DNA of 64,000 nt from Alphaproteobacteria bacterium (GCA_028277405.1 JANQGH010000026.1:62001-126000); one strand, 5' to 3'. Numbered from the stretch's first letter, positions 33,384 to 43,432 are shown. Notes: a model not told the origin generated them from the sequence alone. Numbers and translations are program-made.

Positions 33384-33561
33384 CTCGCGGCAAAATTGCG
33401 GACCGAGACCGCATTATCCGACCAATTTGTTGCAACGCACCGTCGATTCTGGCATTTTCCCGGCGCTTTTTGGGGCGGGCGGCGCTGAGAGGGACTCGAC
33501 GACCGCCCATTCTGCCGTTCCGGCCATTCCTCTCTCCAGCTGAGTCCTCAGGGAACCAACA

Positions 33562-35670
33562 ATGACACTCGTGTTGATCTTTGTCTTGATCTGCGGTGCG
33601 CTGGCAATTGCCTATGGCATTTGGGCCGCGCGCTCGGTGCTGTCGGCCAGTGCCGGCAGTGACCGCATGCAAGAGATCGCCGCCGCCATCCAGGAAGGCG
33701 CAAGCGCCTATCTGAACCGGCAATACCTGACGATCGGCGCCGTCGGCGTCGTAATCGCCATTATCGTGTCATTGCTGTTGGGTTGGACGGTCGGCGTCGG
33801 GTTCATCATCGGTGCCGTGCTGTCCGGTGCGGCCGGCTATATCGGTATGCACATCTCGGTTCGCGCCAACGTCCGCACGACGGAAGCATCCAAACACGGG
33901 ATGTCCCAGGGCCTTGAAGTCGCGTTCAAGTCCGGGGCGATCACGGGCATGCTGGTCGCTGGGTTAGCGTTGATCGGCGTCACCGGCTATTACGGCATCC
34001 TGCTGTTGATGGGCGCCGACGGACGGGGCCTGATCGACCCGCTGGTCGGCCTTGGCTTCGGCGCTTCGCTGATTTCGATTTTCGCCCGTCTCGGCGGCGG
34101 TATCTTTACCAAGGGGGCCGATGTCGGCGCCGACCTGGTCGGCAAGGTCGAGGCCGGCATTCCCGAGGACGATCCGCGCAACCCGGCGGTGATCGCCGAT
34201 AATGTCGGCGACAATGTCGGTGACTGCGCCGGAATGGCCGCCGACCTGTTCGAGACCTATGCGGTCACCGTCGTCGCAACCATGGTGCTGGCGTCGATTT
34301 TCTTCGTCGGCAGCGACCTGATGCGTCCGCTGATGGCTTTCCCTCTCGCGATCGGCGGTGTCTGCATCCTGGCTTCGATCGCGGGTACGTTTTTCGTCAA
34401 GCTTGGTCCGACCAAGAACGTCATGGGGGCTCTCTATAAGGGTTTCATGGCCTCGGCAGGGCTTGCCCTGGTCGGTATCGCGCTGGCGACCCTGGTCGTT
34501 GTCGGTTTCGGGACCGAGATGACGGTCGCGGGATCGACCTTCAATGGCTTCGACCTATTCATCTGTGCCGCCATTGGCCTGATCGTCACCGGCCTTTTGA
34601 TCTGGGTGACCGAGTACTACACCGGAACGACTTATCGACCCGTGAAGTCCATCGCCAAATCGTCGACCACCGGCCATGGCACGAACGTTATTCAGGGCCT
34701 GGCGATCTCGATGGAAGCCACGGCCATTCCGGCCATCATCATTTGCGCCGCGATCATCGCCGCTTACAGCCTGGGCGGCCTGTTTGGCATTGCCATTGCG
34801 GTGACGGCCATGCTGGCCCTGGCCGGCATGGTGGTAGCGCTCGATGCCTACGGCCCGGTCACCGATAATGCCGGCGGCATTGCCGAGATGGCGGATTTGG
34901 ACGCTGAGGTGCGCAACACCACCGACGCCCTTGATGCGGTCGGCAACACGACAAAGGCGGTAACCAAGGGCTACGCCATTGGGTCGGCCGGTCTGGGCGC
35001 GCTGGTCCTGTTCGCGGCCTATACCGAGGATCTGCAGTACTTCATTGGCAATCCGGAGAGCTATCCCTACTTCGCCGGGCTCGACCTGGATTTCAGCCTC
35101 TCCAACCCGTACGTCGTCGTCGGCCTGATCCTCGGCGGTCTATTGCCCTTCCTGTTCGGTGCGCTGAGCATGACGGCGGTCGGTCGGGCGGCGGGCTCGG
35201 TGGTTGAAGAGGTGCGGCGGCAATTTCGCGATGATGACGGCATCATGGCCGGCACGTCGAAACCCAATTACAGCCGGGCGGTTGACATGCTGACCAAGTC
35301 GGCGATCAAGGAAATGATCGTGCCGTCGCTCTTGCCGGTTCTGGCGCCGATCGTGCTGTTCTTGATCATCAACTTGATCGACGGTCGGTCGGCCGCGTTC
35401 TCGTCGGTTGGTGCGATGCTGCTGGGCGTGATCGCGACCGGCCTGTTCGTGGCGATCTCCATGACCGCTGGCGGCGGTGCCTGGGACAACGCCAAGAAAT
35501 ACATCGAGGACGGCAACCATGGCGGCAAGGGCTCGGAGGCCCACAAGGCGGCCGTGACCGGCGACACCGTCGGCGATCCGTACAAGGACACCGCCGGCCC
35601 GGCGGTCAATCCGATGATCAAGATCACCAACATCGTCGCTTTGCTGCTGCTGGCCGTCCTGGCTCACTAA
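33562..35670 (+). CDS. hppA: Membrane-bound proton-translocating pyrophosphatase (K+-independent type)
   Basis: This homodimeric inner-membrane pump couples pyrophosphate hydrolysis to proton export. The 702-residue protein has about 16 membrane helices and the metal/PPi-binding acidic motifs [39 protein letters not shown] and [17 protein letters not shown] [34 protein letters not shown] lies near the end. In [16 protein letters not shown] the lysine occupies the position that is alanine in K+-dependent enzymes, which indicates the K+-independent subclass. A strong terminator follows. Confidence 0.96.
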   Translation: MTLVLIFVLICGALAIAYGIWAARSVLSASAGSDRMQEIAAAIQEGASAYLNRQYLTIGAVGVVIAIIVSLLLGWTVGVGFIIGAVLSGAAGYIGMHISVRANVRTTEASKHGMSQGLEVAFKSGAITGMLVAGLALIGVTGYYGILLLMGADGRGLIDPLVGLGFGASLISIFARLGGGIFTKGADVGADLVGKVEAGIPEDDPRNPAVIADNVGDNVGDCAGMAADLFETYAVTVVATMVLASIFFVGSDLMRPLMAFPLAIGGVCILASIAGTFFVKLGPTKNVMGALYKGFMASAGLALVGIALATLVVVGFGTEMTVAGSTFNGFDLFICAAIGLIVTGLLIWVTEYYTGTTYRPVKSIAKSSTTGHGTNVIQGLAISMEATAIPAIIICAAIIAAYSLGGLFGIAIAVTAMLALAGMVVALDAYGPVTDNAGGIAEMADLDAEVRNTTDALDAVGNTTKAVTKGYAIGSAGLGALVLFAAYTEDLQYFIGNPESYPYFAGLDLDFSLSNPYVVVGLILGGLLPFLFGALSMTAVGRAAGSVVEEVRRQFRDDDGIMAGTSKPNYSRAVDMLTKSAIKEMIVPSLLPVLAPIVLFLIINLIDGRSAAFSSVGAMLLGVIATGLFVAISMTAGGGAWDNAKKYIEDGNHGGKGSEAHKAAVTGDTVGDPYKDTAGPAVNPMIKITNIVALLLLAVLAH

Positions 35671-35690
35671 GCTGCGGGCAGCCACAAGGA

Positions 35691-35725
35691 AAAAGGCCCG
35701 GCGCCAATCGGTGCCGGGCCTTTTC
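35691..35725 (+). terminator. Rho-independent terminator after hppA
   Basis: AAAAGGCCCGGC and GCCGGGCCTTTT form a near-perfect stem (with one extra G-C/C-G step inside) around a short loop, flanked by A and T runs. It can act in both directions and so also serve the convergent bamE gene that ends at 35750. Confidence 0.9.
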
Positions 35726-35749
35726 TACTTCAATGCTGGTGCGTGCGCC

Positions 35750-36229
35750 CTAGTTGCCGCCCAGCGTCTGCGCGCCGAACTGGCCGATGTTGCCGAACAG
35801 TTGTTCCAGTACGCCCATCTGGCGCCCCAGCGTCGGTGTTTCGGATTCCTCGAAGGCGAACTCCATACCGTCTTCCAGCGTACGAACCTGCAGATCCGTA
35901 ACCACGCCGGTCAACGTATCGAACTGCACCCGAATCACGCGCCGCTCCAGCACCTCCGGCTCGAAGAACGCGAAATACTCAACCCGCTGGCCAATGTAGT
36001 ACCAGATGCCGTCATCAAACGTTGCGACGGCGGTCGGTGAGCCGAAAGTGCGCAAGACGTCGCCGGCTGTGCTGGTGCCGACCTGGATCTGCTCCAGCCG
36101 TCGGTCCTCCACCAGATTACCGCGATTGCGCACCTCCGCGGCACAGGCCGTAACGGCGACCGCCGCCGCCATGACGATGCCGAGCCGGCGCGCCGTTCGC
36201 CTCCGGTTGCGAATCGAACTCTCGGCCAT
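35750..36229 (-). CDS. bamE: Outer membrane protein assembly factor BamE (SmpA/OmlA lipoprotein)
   Basis: BamE is the small lipoprotein of the BAM complex that inserts outer-membrane beta-barrels. The 159-residue protein has a lipoprotein signal ending AVAVTAC, followed by the SmpA/OmlA domain. That domain contains LEQIQVGTSTAGDVLRTFGS, TFDDGIWYYIGQRVEYFAF, and VIRVQFDTLTGVVTDLQV. The ATG at 36229 has GGTGG upstream; an earlier GTG adds three residues. It is divergent from the bc1-chaperone gene, a common arrangement in alphaproteobacteria. Confidence 0.88.
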   Translation of the reverse strand: MAESSIRNRRRTARRLGIVMAAAVAVTACAAEVRNRGNLVEDRRLEQIQVGTSTAGDVLRTFGSPTAVATFDDGIWYYIGQRVEYFAFFEPEVLERRVIRVQFDTLTGVVTDLQVRTLEDGMEFAFEESETPTLGRQMGVLEQLFGNIGQFGAQTLGGN

Positions 36230-36396
36230 GGTTACCACCGTTCCTCAGATAGTCCTTGCGTCGGCAAGTGGCAGGCATTCTTCACCCCAAGCATTGATCC
36301 CGCCGCGCCGCGCGCCCATCTTGGCGGGCGTCGGCGTCCTGGTCGCGGCCATCATGCGGCGCAAACGACGTCAGCCATCCTTGCCATAGGACTTCC

Positions 36397-36942
36397 ATGC
36401 CGTTTTCGGTGTTCAAACGCAAGCCCTTGTCTGCCGAAGCGGCGCGCGCCTACGACGTTATCGTTGCCCAGGCGCGACAGCCATACTTCTATCTGGAGGC
36501 CGGCGTGCCCGACACGCTGGACGGCCGTTTCGACCTGATCGTGCTGCATGCCTTCCTGGTGATGCATCGAAGCGCGGGCAATGGCGCCGAAGCCGAACGG
36601 TTCAACCAGGCCCTGTTCGACATCATGTTCAAGGACATGGAAGCCAACCTCAGGACCATCGGGGTCAGCGACCTGCGCGTGGGCAAGAAGGTCAAGCAAA
36701 TGGCCCAGGCGTTCTACGGGCGTAGCGTCGCCTACCGCGAGGCGCTGAAGACGGACGGCGATGACGCCCTTGCCGAAGCCCTGCGCCGCAACCTTTACCG
36801 GCAGTCGGACCCGAGCACCGATCAGGTCGGTGTTCTTGCGGACTATTTGCGCGCCGAGGTCGCAAATCTGGCGGAACAGCCGCTGGCCGCTATTCTCGGC
36901 GGGCATCCCAGCTTTGGGCCGCCGGGCGGAACGAGCCGATGA
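36397..36942 (+). CDS. Ubiquinol-cytochrome c chaperone (CBP3) family protein
   Basis: The 181-residue protein belongs to the family of mitochondrial Cbp3, which helps assemble cytochrome b into the bc1 complex. Characteristic segments are AAARAYDVIVAQARQPYFYL-like 'YdviVaqARqp.fY...gvpDtldGRFdli', HAFLVMHRSAGNGAEAERFN, and LFDIMFKDMEANLRTIGVSD. The DLRVGKKVKQMAQAFYGR helix follows. The function in bacteria is inferred from the family. It overlaps the yceD-like gene by ATGA. Confidence 0.88.
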   Translation: MPFSVFKRKPLSAEAARAYDVIVAQARQPYFYLEAGVPDTLDGRFDLIVLHAFLVMHRSAGNGAEAERFNQALFDIMFKDMEANLRTIGVSDLRVGKKVKQMAQAFYGRSVAYREALKTDGDDALAEALRRNLYRQSDPSTDQVGVLADYLRAEVANLAEQPLAAILGGHPSFGPPGGTSR

Positions 36943-37493
36943 CCGAGTTCAAGCGTACCGTCCGGTTGATCGACATTCCCTATGGCAAGATCGACCAATC
37001 GATCGAGGCGAGCGCCGATGAGTGCATCGCGATCGCCGAACGGCTCGGGCTTGAGGCCATGAGCGGGTTCTCGGCGTCGTTCGAACTGTCGCGCGCCGAG
37101 AATAGCCCAATCATCGGCGTTGAGGGCAGCCTTAACGCCGACATCCGCCAGCTTTGCGTCGTTACGCTGGAGCCCTTTGACGGCACGGTCACCGAGGCGT
37201 TCAGCGCCAGCTTCACGACCGAGCCGCCCACGCCGGATGACGGATCGGAAGTCGTTATCGACGCCGCCTTGGACGATGAGCCGGAGCCGATTGTCGGTGG
37301 CCGTATCGACCTGGGCGAGTTGGCGGTGCAAATGCTGAGTTTGGCGTTGGATCCATACCCGCGCCGGCCAGGCGTGCCGCCGGCTGAATTGGTGTTCGGT
37401 GCGCCGCCGCAGCCGGGCGACGACGCTGATCTGACAGGCGGCACGAGCGACAAACCGTTCGCAGTGCTTGAGCGTTGGAAGCGGCGACCCTAG
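36939..37493 (+). CDS. YceD family (DUF177) protein
   Basis: This 184-residue protein is of the YceD/DUF177 family, which is linked in bacteria and plastids to 23S rRNA accumulation and is almost always encoded next to rpmF, as here. Recognisable elements are [20 protein letters not shown] with its cysteine, and the acidic central region. The C-terminal stretch [20 protein letters not shown] is also typical. Its ATG overlaps the chaperone stop, and rpmF follows 109 bp downstream behind a hairpin. Confidence 0.85.
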   Translation: MTEFKRTVRLIDIPYGKIDQSIEASADECIAIAERLGLEAMSGFSASFELSRAENSPIIGVEGSLNADIRQLCVVTLEPFDGTVTEAFSASFTTEPPTPDDGSEVVIDAALDDEPEPIVGGRIDLGELAVQMLSLALDPYPRRPGVPPAELVFGAPPQPGDDADLTGGTSDKPFAVLERWKRRP

Positions 37494-37517
37494 ATTGGGA
37501 GACATTGGCCTTGCCGC

Positions 37518-37546
37518 TTGCCCGGATTGTCCATTTCCTTTAAGAA
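37518..37546 (+). promoter_or_regulatory. Candidate promoter upstream of rpmF
   Basis: TTGCCC (37518-37523) and TAAGAA (37541-37546) are separated by 17 bp and match the sigma70 hexamers at four and three positions. The promoter would place a terminator-like hairpin in the rpmF leader. The evidence is consensus only. Confidence 0.3.
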
Positions 37547-37556
37547 GGCGCTCCGC

Positions 37557-37583
37557 AAGCGGCCCCGATCATGGCCGCTTTTT
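37557..37583 (+). terminator. Terminator-like hairpin in the rpmF leader
   Basis: The 8-bp arms AAGCGGCC (37557-37564) and GGCCGCTT (37573-37580) flank an 8-base loop, and the 3' arm continues into a run of five T. It has the form of an intrinsic terminator, 20 bp before the L32 start. It may end the upstream yceD transcript or attenuate rpmF. Confidence 0.7.
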
Positions 37584-37602
37584 ACATGAAAGAAACACGA
37601 CC

Positions 37603-37788
37603 ATGGCTGTTCCAAAGCGAAAGGTATCGAAGTCGCGTCGCAATCTCCGCCGTGCTCATGATGCGCTTGAAGCGCCCACTTACGTTGAGAGCCCGGATAG
37701 CGGCGAATATGTGCGCCCCCACCACATCGATCTGAAGACCGGCATGTATAAGGGCCGGCAGGTGATCGAGGTTAAGCGGCCGCGCTGA
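37603..37788 (+). CDS. rpmF: 50S ribosomal protein L32
   Basis: This 61-residue large-subunit protein starts [20 protein letters not shown]. It continues with [13 protein letters not shown] and the alphaproteobacterial signature [17 protein letters not shown]. It lacks the four zinc-binding cysteines found in C+ forms, so it is a zinc-free L32. The ATG at 37603 gives the canonical N-terminus. It heads the rpmF-plsX-fabH-ihfA group. Confidence 0.97.
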   Translation: MAVPKRKVSKSRRNLRRAHDALEAPTYVESPDSGEYVRPHHIDLKTGMYKGRQVIEVKRPR

Positions 37789-37864
37789 GCGGTGGCACCC
37801 AAGCCGCCGTGCGCTTAGACGCAGGGCCGATCCGGTCAAGACCGGCGGCGCTGGGCATCGGGAT

Positions 37865-38929
37865 ATGAACGGGCAGGAAACATCGGGACTGACCATCGCC
37901 TTGGACGCGATGGGCGGCGACCGTGCGCCCGACATGGTGCTTGCCGGCGCCCAGCTAGCGCGCATCCGGCATCCAGATGTCAGCTTCGTGCTGGTCGGCG
38001 ACGAGGCGCGCATCGAGCCGCTGCTGGCCAAACGGAAGCTGCTGGCGTCCTGCGCGCGGATCGTCCACACCGACCAGGCCATCACCAACGACGAGAGGCC
38101 GTCGGTGGCGCTGCGCACCGGTCGCGGTTCCAGCATGCGTATGGCAATCGATCTGGTCGCCTCGGGCGAATCGGATTGCATCGTTTCGGCCGGCAATACC
38201 GGTGCCCTGATGGCCATGGCGAAGTTCGTGCTGAAGACCTTGCCGGGCATCGATCGCCCCGCCATCGCCTCGTTCTTCCCCACGATGCGCGGCGAAAGCG
38301 TGATGCTGGATCTGGGCGCGAACATCGAATGCGATCCCGACAACCTCGTCCAGTTCGCGGTGATGGGCGCCATCTTCGGGCAGGCCGTGCTGGGGCGAAC
38401 CCGGCCCTCGATTGGCCTCCTGAATGTCGGGGCCGAGGCCTTGAAGGGCAATGACGTGGTGAAAGAGGCCTCAAACAGGCTGCAGGACATGAAGCTGCCC
38501 GGCGACTTCCATGGCTTTGTCGAGGGCAATGACATCCCGGCGGGCACCGTCGATGTCGTGGTGACAGACGGGTTTACCGGCAACATCGCTCTGAAGACCG
38601 CGGAGGGGACGGCAGCGCTCGTGAACGAATGGTTGCGCCGCACCTTCCGGTCGTCGGTCTTCGCGATGCTTGGCTATCTGTTGGCGCGCAACGCTTTTCG
38701 CAAGCTGCGCCGGCGCGCCGATCCGCGCCAATACAACGGTGCCATGTTTCTGGGCTTGCGCGGCATCTGCGTGAAAAGCCATGGCGGCACGGACGCCAAG
38801 GGCTTTGCGAATGCCATTGACGTTGCGGTGGATCTGGTACGCAACGGCTTCAACGAGCATGTTAAAGAAGAGCTGGACCGCTATGGCGACCGGCATGAGG
38901 AACTCGCCGCCGCCATGGGGGGCACATGA
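37865..38929 (+). CDS. plsX: Phosphate acyltransferase PlsX
   Basis: PlsX transfers acyl chains from acyl-ACP to phosphate, making acyl-phosphate for PlsY in phospholipid initiation. The 354-residue protein starts with [20 protein letters not shown]. It contains [39 protein letters not shown], and [20 protein letters not shown]. All match the family at normal length. Its stop overlaps fabH (ATGA). Confidence 0.97.
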   Translation: MNGQETSGLTIALDAMGGDRAPDMVLAGAQLARIRHPDVSFVLVGDEARIEPLLAKRKLLASCARIVHTDQAITNDERPSVALRTGRGSSMRMAIDLVASGESDCIVSAGNTGALMAMAKFVLKTLPGIDRPAIASFFPTMRGESVMLDLGANIECDPDNLVQFAVMGAIFGQAVLGRTRPSIGLLNVGAEALKGNDVVKEASNRLQDMKLPGDFHGFVEGNDIPAGTVDVVVTDGFTGNIALKTAEGTAALVNEWLRRTFRSSVFAMLGYLLARNAFRKLRRRADPRQYNGAMFLGLRGICVKSHGGTDAKGFANAIDVAVDLVRNGFNEHVKEELDRYGDRHEELAAAMGGT

Positions 38930-39903
38930 CGGTACGCCGCGCCCGCATCTCCGGATGCGGGGCCTATCTGCCAGCACGCCAGGTCACCAATGACGAGCTT
39001 GCGCTGTCGGTCGACACGTCGGACGAGTGGATCGTCCAGCGTACCGGCATCAAGTCGCGCCACCTTGCTGCCGAGGACGAGCTGACCTCCGACATGGCCT
39101 TGGCGTCGGCGCGGCTGGCCTTGGAGCAGGCTGGCCTCGACCCGGCGGACCTGGATCTCATCGTCCTGGCGACCACCACGCCGGACAATACCTTCCCCGC
39201 CACCGCCGTTCGCGTGCAGGCCGAGTTGGGCATGAACAACGGCATGGCGTTTGACGTTCAGGCCGTGTGTTCTGGGTTCGTCTATGCGCTCGCGGTTGCC
39301 AACAACTTCATCATTACCGGCCAGGCGCAAAATGCGCTGGTGATCGGGGCCGAGGCGTTTTCCCGCATTCTCGACTGGGAGGACCGGTCGACCTGCGTTC
39401 TGTTCGGCGATGGCGCCGGGTCGGTCGTTCTGCGCGCTGACGAGGGCCGGGGAACCAGCGACGATCGCGGCGTTCTCTCGACCCATCTGCATTCCGATGG
39501 CCGCTATCAGGACGCGCTGTATGTCGATGGCGGCGTTGGGGCCACGGGCACGATCGGCCATGTCCGCATGCAGGGTCGCGAGGTCTTCCGCTTCGCCGTG
39601 AACAAGCTGGCCGAGGTGGTCGACGAGGCGCTGGACGCCAACGGCTTGACGGCGAAGGATGTGCGCTGGCTGGTGCCGCATCAGGCCAATCGCCGCATCA
39701 TCGACGCCATGGCCAAGAAGCTCGACCTGCCGCCGGAACGCGTGGTTTACACGGTCGAGCGGCATGCCAATACCTCGGCTGCGTCGATCCCGCTGGCGCT
39801 TGCCGAGGTTGCCGCCGATGGCAGGGTCGAGGAGGGCGACCTGCTGCTGCTCGAAGCCATGGGCGGCGGCTTTACCTGGGGGTCGGCACTGGTTCGCTGG
39901 TAG
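38926..39903 (+). CDS. fabH: Beta-ketoacyl-ACP synthase III
   Basis: FabH condenses acetyl-CoA with malonyl-ACP to begin fatty-acid synthesis. The 325-residue protein has the active-site cysteine in [14 protein letters not shown]. The histidine is in [13 protein letters not shown] and the asparagine in [15 protein letters not shown]. The triad is complete. It is translationally coupled to plsX, and a recognisable promoter for ihfA follows after its stop. Confidence 0.97.
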   Translation: MTVRRARISGCGAYLPARQVTNDELALSVDTSDEWIVQRTGIKSRHLAAEDELTSDMALASARLALEQAGLDPADLDLIVLATTTPDNTFPATAVRVQAELGMNNGMAFDVQAVCSGFVYALAVANNFIITGQAQNALVIGAEAFSRILDWEDRSTCVLFGDGAGSVVLRADEGRGTSDDRGVLSTHLHSDGRYQDALYVDGGVGATGTIGHVRMQGREVFRFAVNKLAEVVDEALDANGLTAKDVRWLVPHQANRRIIDAMAKKLDLPPERVVYTVERHANTSAASIPLALAEVAADGRVEEGDLLLLEAMGGGFTWGSALVRW

Positions 39904-39991
39904 GCCACGCACGCCTGGACGTTGCATCGACGCATCGTTTGTCGGTCGGCTTCTGTGACCGACATTAAAGACCTCGAACAAGCCTTTGGAA

Positions 39992-40020
39992 TTGACGGAA
40001 TTTTTATCCCGACATACAGT
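39992..40020 (+). promoter_or_regulatory. Promoter of ihfA
   Basis: TTGACG (39992-39997) and TACAGT (40015-40020) are spaced by 17 bp and match the sigma70 consensus at five and four positions. The A+T-rich spacer GAATTTTTATC stands out from the G+C-rich surroundings. The ihfA start is 32 bp downstream of the -10. Confidence 0.6.
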
Positions 40021-40052
40021 GCTCTCTCAGCGTTCCGATGGGGGAGAGGTCG

Positions 40053-40355
40053 ATGCCGGGCATAACGGTTACACGGGCGCAGTTGAGCGAAGCCGTTTAC
40101 GAGGAGGTCGGGCTGTCCCGCAACGAGTCCGCCGAACTGGTCGAGGCGGTGCTCGATGAAATGTCGGATGCCTTGGCACGCGGCGAAAGCGTCAAGATCT
40201 CCAGCTTCGGCAGCTTCGCGGTCCGCCAGAAAGGCCAGCGCATCGGCCGTAACCCCAAGACCGGCGAAGAAGTACCGATTCTGCCGCGCCGCGTTCTGGT
40301 CTTCCGCGCCTCCCACGTGTTGAAGGATCGCATCAACAGCGGTGCGGGCCAGTAG
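40053..40355 (+). CDS. ihfA: Integration host factor, alpha subunit
   Basis: IHF is a heterodimeric nucleoid protein that bends DNA sharply at specific sites. The 100-residue protein matches the HU/IHF fold, with [40 protein letters not shown] and [10 protein letters not shown]. The intercalating proline is in GRNPKTGEE (P68). The C-terminal [16 protein letters not shown] is alpha-type. The ATG at 40053 has GGGGGAGAGG upstream; an in-frame start 15 bp earlier would remove that site from the leader. The MerR gene follows 2 bp after the stop. Confidence 0.95.
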   Translation: MPGITVTRAQLSEAVYEEVGLSRNESAELVEAVLDEMSDALARGESVKISSFGSFAVRQKGQRIGRNPKTGEEVPILPRRVLVFRASHVLKDRINSGAGQ

Positions 40356-40357
40356 CG

Positions 40358-40819
40358 ATGGCACAAGCGGCACCCACGTCGACGCGGCGGGGCGGCAAGT
40401 CGGCCTCGGCCTATCGAACGATCAGCGAGGTTTCCGACGAACTGTCCGTGCCCCAGCACGTGCTGCGCTTTTGGGAGACCAAGTTCGGCCAGGTGCGACC
40501 GCTGAAGCGGGGCGGGGGACGGCGTTACTACCGGCCCGAAGATATCGAGTTGCTGCGCGAAATTCAGCGCCTGCTCTATGAGGACGGCTACACGATCAAG
40601 GGCGTGCAGAAGCTGCTGCGCGAAGGCCACGTCAAACCCAAGGCGGTTGAGCGCGCCGCGCCGGCCGAGGAACCTGCCCCGCAGCTACCCATCGAGCCTG
40701 CGCCTGTGACGTCCGGCCAGCCAAGCGCATTGCCGCCGGAGGTGCGTGGCCAGTTGACGGCCCTGTTGGACGATCTGCGGGTTCTGCGCGACGCCTTGCG
40801 TGGGCCGGAGCCGGAATAG
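40358..40819 (+). CDS. MerR family transcriptional regulator
   Basis: The 153-residue protein has an N-terminal MerR-type winged helix (about 20-90): [20 protein letters not shown] and [20 protein letters not shown], then [21 protein letters not shown] proline-rich tail with no clear effector-binding domain or cysteine follows. This gene lies directly after ihfA in many alphaproteobacteria, although its targets are mostly unknown. It is probably in one transcript with ihfA, given the 2-bp gap. Confidence 0.9.
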   Translation: MAQAAPTSTRRGGKSASAYRTISEVSDELSVPQHVLRFWETKFGQVRPLKRGGGRRYYRPEDIELLREIQRLLYEDGYTIKGVQKLLREGHVKPKAVERAAPAEEPAPQLPIEPAPVTSGQPSALPPEVRGQLTALLDDLRVLRDALRGPEPE

Positions 40820-40911
40820 TCGGCCACCTGCATTCAGCCGATCGCGGCATTGCCAGCCCGGCGGCTGCCGCGTATACAGGGCCCGCCGGTCCCAAGGGCC
40901 CGGTCACCGGT

Positions 40912-40988
40912 CGGAGCGTAGCGCAGCCTGGTAGCGCATCAGTCTGGGGGACTGAGGGTCGTGGGTTCAAATCCCGCCGCTCCGACCA
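40912..40988 (+). tRNA. tRNA-Pro (anticodon GGG)
   Basis: The 77-base gene folds as a normal cloverleaf. The acceptor arm is CGGAGCG/CGCTCCG. The D-arm contains CAGCCTGGTAGCGC. The anticodon stem TCAGT/ACTGA closes the loop CTGGGGG with anticodon GGG, and the T-arm is GTGGG-TTCAAAT-CCCGC. The 3' end is discriminator A followed by an encoded CCA. It reads CCC and, by wobble, CCU codons. Confidence 0.97.
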
Positions 40989-41033
40989 TTCCAAGCGAGC
41001 CACGGTCAGGACCGCCTTGCGCGGCTAGCCCCG

Positions 41034-42413
41034 ATGGAAAGAGCGCTTGCCGAACTGGCGCGGATGGTGCGTCAAGGTGAGGTCACCGCGAGCACGCTGG
41101 TGGACCAGGCGCTCCGTCGGGCCGACGCGCACGCCGCTCTCAACGCCTTCATCACACTCGATCGCGACGGCGCCCGTGCCAAAGCCCGCCGTATCGATGA
41201 GACCTTTGCGAAGGGGGATGATGTCGGCTCCCTGGCGGGCGTGCCGATCGTGGTGAAGGACAACATCGATGTCGCGGGCCTTCGCACGACCGCCGGCACA
41301 CCAGGGATCGACCTTGTCGCGGAGCAGTCCGCCCCGATCGTCGCCCGACTTGAGGCCGCAAAGGCGATCGTGATCGGCAAGACCAACATGCACGAACTTG
41401 CTTTTGGGGTAACGTCCAACAATGCCGCCTATGGCGCGGTTCGAAATGCCATAGATCCGACCCGGTTTCCGGGCGGTTCGTCCGGCGGGACAGCGACGGC
41501 GATTGCGGCTGGCATCGTGTCGGCCGGGCTGGGGACGGATACCGGAGGCTCGGTTCGGCAGCCGGCGGCCTTATGCAGTGTGGTCGGTTTCCGCCCGACC
41601 ACTGGCCGCGTCGATCAGGAAGGCGTCGTACCGTCGATCCCGACTCTTGATGTCGCGGGCCCGATGGCGCGCACCGTAGCAGACGTGGCGATCCTGAACG
41701 CCATTATGAACGACAGCCCTCTGCCCGACCGTCGTCACGCGCAAAGTCTTCGTCTGGGCATCGCGAGCCCGCAGGCGGAGGGCCTGTCGACCGGCGTGGC
41801 TGGTGCGTTTGGCGCGGCGGTTTCGCGGCTTCGCCGGGGCGGTGCGACGCTGGTCGACGTCGACCTTTCGGCCATCGTGACTGCCTGTTTCGAAATCGGC
41901 TTTTCGATCGGCTTTCACGAAATGAACAGCGCCATGACGGCGTTTCTCGCCCGATACCAGCCGCAAACCAGTCTCGAGCAGCTCGTCGACCAGATCGCGA
42001 GCCCGGATGTGAAGGCGGTCTACACCACTTCGGTCCTCGGAGAGGGGGCCCCGACCGATACCGCCTATCGGGAAGCGATTGGCCGGATCGGCGAGATCAG
42101 GCGGGATTATCTGAGGCTTCTGGGCGACCACGCCCTCGACGCCGTCATCTTTCCGACCGCGCCGTTGGAGGCCCAGCCGATCGCGGGGTCGGAACAGACC
42201 GTCATGCTAAACGGCGAGACGGTTTCGACCCTGGAAACCTACATCCGCAACAACGCGTCCACGGGGGTCTACGGCGCGCCCGGGCTTTCGATTCCGATCG
42301 GAAAGACCGGCGACGGTCTGCCTGTCGGGCTTGAGATCGACGGTCGCCCCGACGGCGATCTCGACATTCTTGCCATCGGCCAGTGTATCGAGACCCTGCT
42401 CGCAACCGACTGA
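41034..42413 (+). CDS. Amidase (amidase signature family)
   Basis: The 459-residue hydrolase carries the Ser-cisSer-Lys triad of the amidase signature family. The lysine lies in GVPIVVKDNIDVAG, the cis-serine in FPGGSSGGTATAIA, and the nucleophile in GTDTGGSVRQPAALCSVVGF. Substrates in this family range from indoleacetamide and mandelamide to allophanate and glutaminyl-tRNA. The absence of gatC/gatB neighbours and the short distance to a tRNA gene (45 bp) give no further guide. It is closest in outline to indoleacetamide-hydrolase-like enzymes, but this is not certain. Confidence 0.88.
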   Translation: MERALAELARMVRQGEVTASTLVDQALRRADAHAALNAFITLDRDGARAKARRIDETFAKGDDVGSLAGVPIVVKDNIDVAGLRTTAGTPGIDLVAEQSAPIVARLEAAKAIVIGKTNMHELAFGVTSNNAAYGAVRNAIDPTRFPGGSSGGTATAIAAGIVSAGLGTDTGGSVRQPAALCSVVGFRPTTGRVDQEGVVPSIPTLDVAGPMARTVADVAILNAIMNDSPLPDRRHAQSLRLGIASPQAEGLSTGVAGAFGAAVSRLRRGGATLVDVDLSAIVTACFEIGFSIGFHEMNSAMTAFLARYQPQTSLEQLVDQIASPDVKAVYTTSVLGEGAPTDTAYREAIGRIGEIRRDYLRLLGDHALDAVIFPTAPLEAQPIAGSEQTVMLNGETVSTLETYIRNNASTGVYGAPGLSIPIGKTGDGLPVGLEIDGRPDGDLDILAIGQCIETLLATD

Positions 42414-42502
42414 ACTGTCGCGCGCCTCGGCGGCCTGCCATCTGTCGCCAGCGCAAGCGAGATCTGCACGCACGACCGAAGCACCGCTGAACCCCGGCCA
42501 GT

Positions 42503-42994
42503 TCAGTCTTGCAAACGAAGCCACATGTTCTGATGGCCGATCTTGAAGCCGTTCTTTTCAAAGCAGCCTCGGGCGGCCGCATTGAACGACCAGAAATCGA
42601 TGCCCACCAGTGAGATACCCTGTCGCCGCGCCTCGGCCTTGACGTGATCGATCAATCGGGTGCCGCAACCGGTGCGCCGAAACGCCTCTGACACGCATAT
42701 CTGGTCGATCCGCGCGACGCGTCCTTCGGCTCGAAAGAAGGTCTCCGGACGGGTACCGATGAAGTATTGAACATAGCCGATCGGTTCGTCTTTGAAACAC
42801 GCCAAGGTCAAGCGACGCTGCGGATCGTCGAGAACACCGTTGAAGAAGGCCTTGAAGAACGCGTCATTGGCCGGTGGTTTGAAGAAGTCCGGTTCGGCAT
42901 TGGCGTGGATCGCCTGGACCTCGGCGAACAGCGCGAAAACCGCGTCCAGATCATTGCCGCGTGCGGCGCGCAGGGTCACATGCTGTTCTTGCAT
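42503..42994 (-). CDS. GNAT family N-acetyltransferase
   Basis: The 163-residue protein has the acetyl-CoA-binding core RIDQICVSEAFRRTGCGTRL, where R-R-x-G-x-G is the pyrophosphate-binding loop, and the C-terminal motif FNAAARGCFEKNGFKIGHQN. The N-terminal opening VTLRAARGNDLDAVFALFAE is typical of the family. The acyl acceptor is unknown. It is downstream of a VOC-protein gene on the same strand (48-bp gap). Confidence 0.85.
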   Translation of the reverse strand: MQEQHVTLRAARGNDLDAVFALFAEVQAIHANAEPDFFKPPANDAFFKAFFNGVLDDPQRRLTLACFKDEPIGYVQYFIGTRPETFFRAEGRVARIDQICVSEAFRRTGCGTRLIDHVKAEARRQGISLVGIDFWSFNAAARGCFEKNGFKIGHQNMWLRLQD

Positions 42995-43042
42995 CCGCTT
43001 CTCCCCGCCGAGACAGTCAATCCAGCCGATCGCTCTTCGCCT

Positions 43043-43432
43043 TCAAAGGCCGGGGCCGGCCGGCTGTTCGTCCAGGTCTTGGGCGAAGCACAGCAGGTGG
43101 CCGTCCGGATCCGCGATGTCGATTTCGCGGCAATCATAAACGGTATCCTCCGGACCGCGCGCAATCTCGGTACCCCGCTCTTTAAAATCGGCGATCACGG
43201 CCTCGATGTCGTCGACATAGACATAGACCGCCCAATACTGGTTCTGCGGTTTCCGGCCTTTGTCCCGTGACTGGTCGAGGGCGATCGTCACCGTGTCGCG
43301 CCCCACGATGCAGAAGGCTGGCGGATCGCCCCAAAACCGACCTGGCGTGAAGCCAAGCTTGTCGCGATAGAAGGCCGCCGATTTCTTCACGTCGGACACT
43401 TCCAAGATGGTCATTGAGCGAACCATGGTCAT
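43043..43432 (-). CDS. VOC (glyoxalase-like) family protein
   Basis: This 129-residue protein starts at the ATG at 43432, which has AAGGAG upstream and removes a 20-residue unlikely extension. The two paired beta-alpha-beta modules are visible: SMTILEVSDVKKSAAFYRDK then LGFTPGRFWG, and YVYVDDIEAVIADFKERGTE ending EIDIADPDGHLLCFAQD. A histidine in the last motif and a glutamate/aspartate near it could bind metal. The substrate is unknown. Confidence 0.8.
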   Translation of the reverse strand: MTMVRSMTILEVSDVKKSAAFYRDKLGFTPGRFWGDPPAFCIVGRDTVTIALDQSRDKGRKPQNQYWAVYVYVDDIEAVIADFKERGTEIARGPEDTVYDCREIDIADPDGHLLCFAQDLDEQPAGPGL

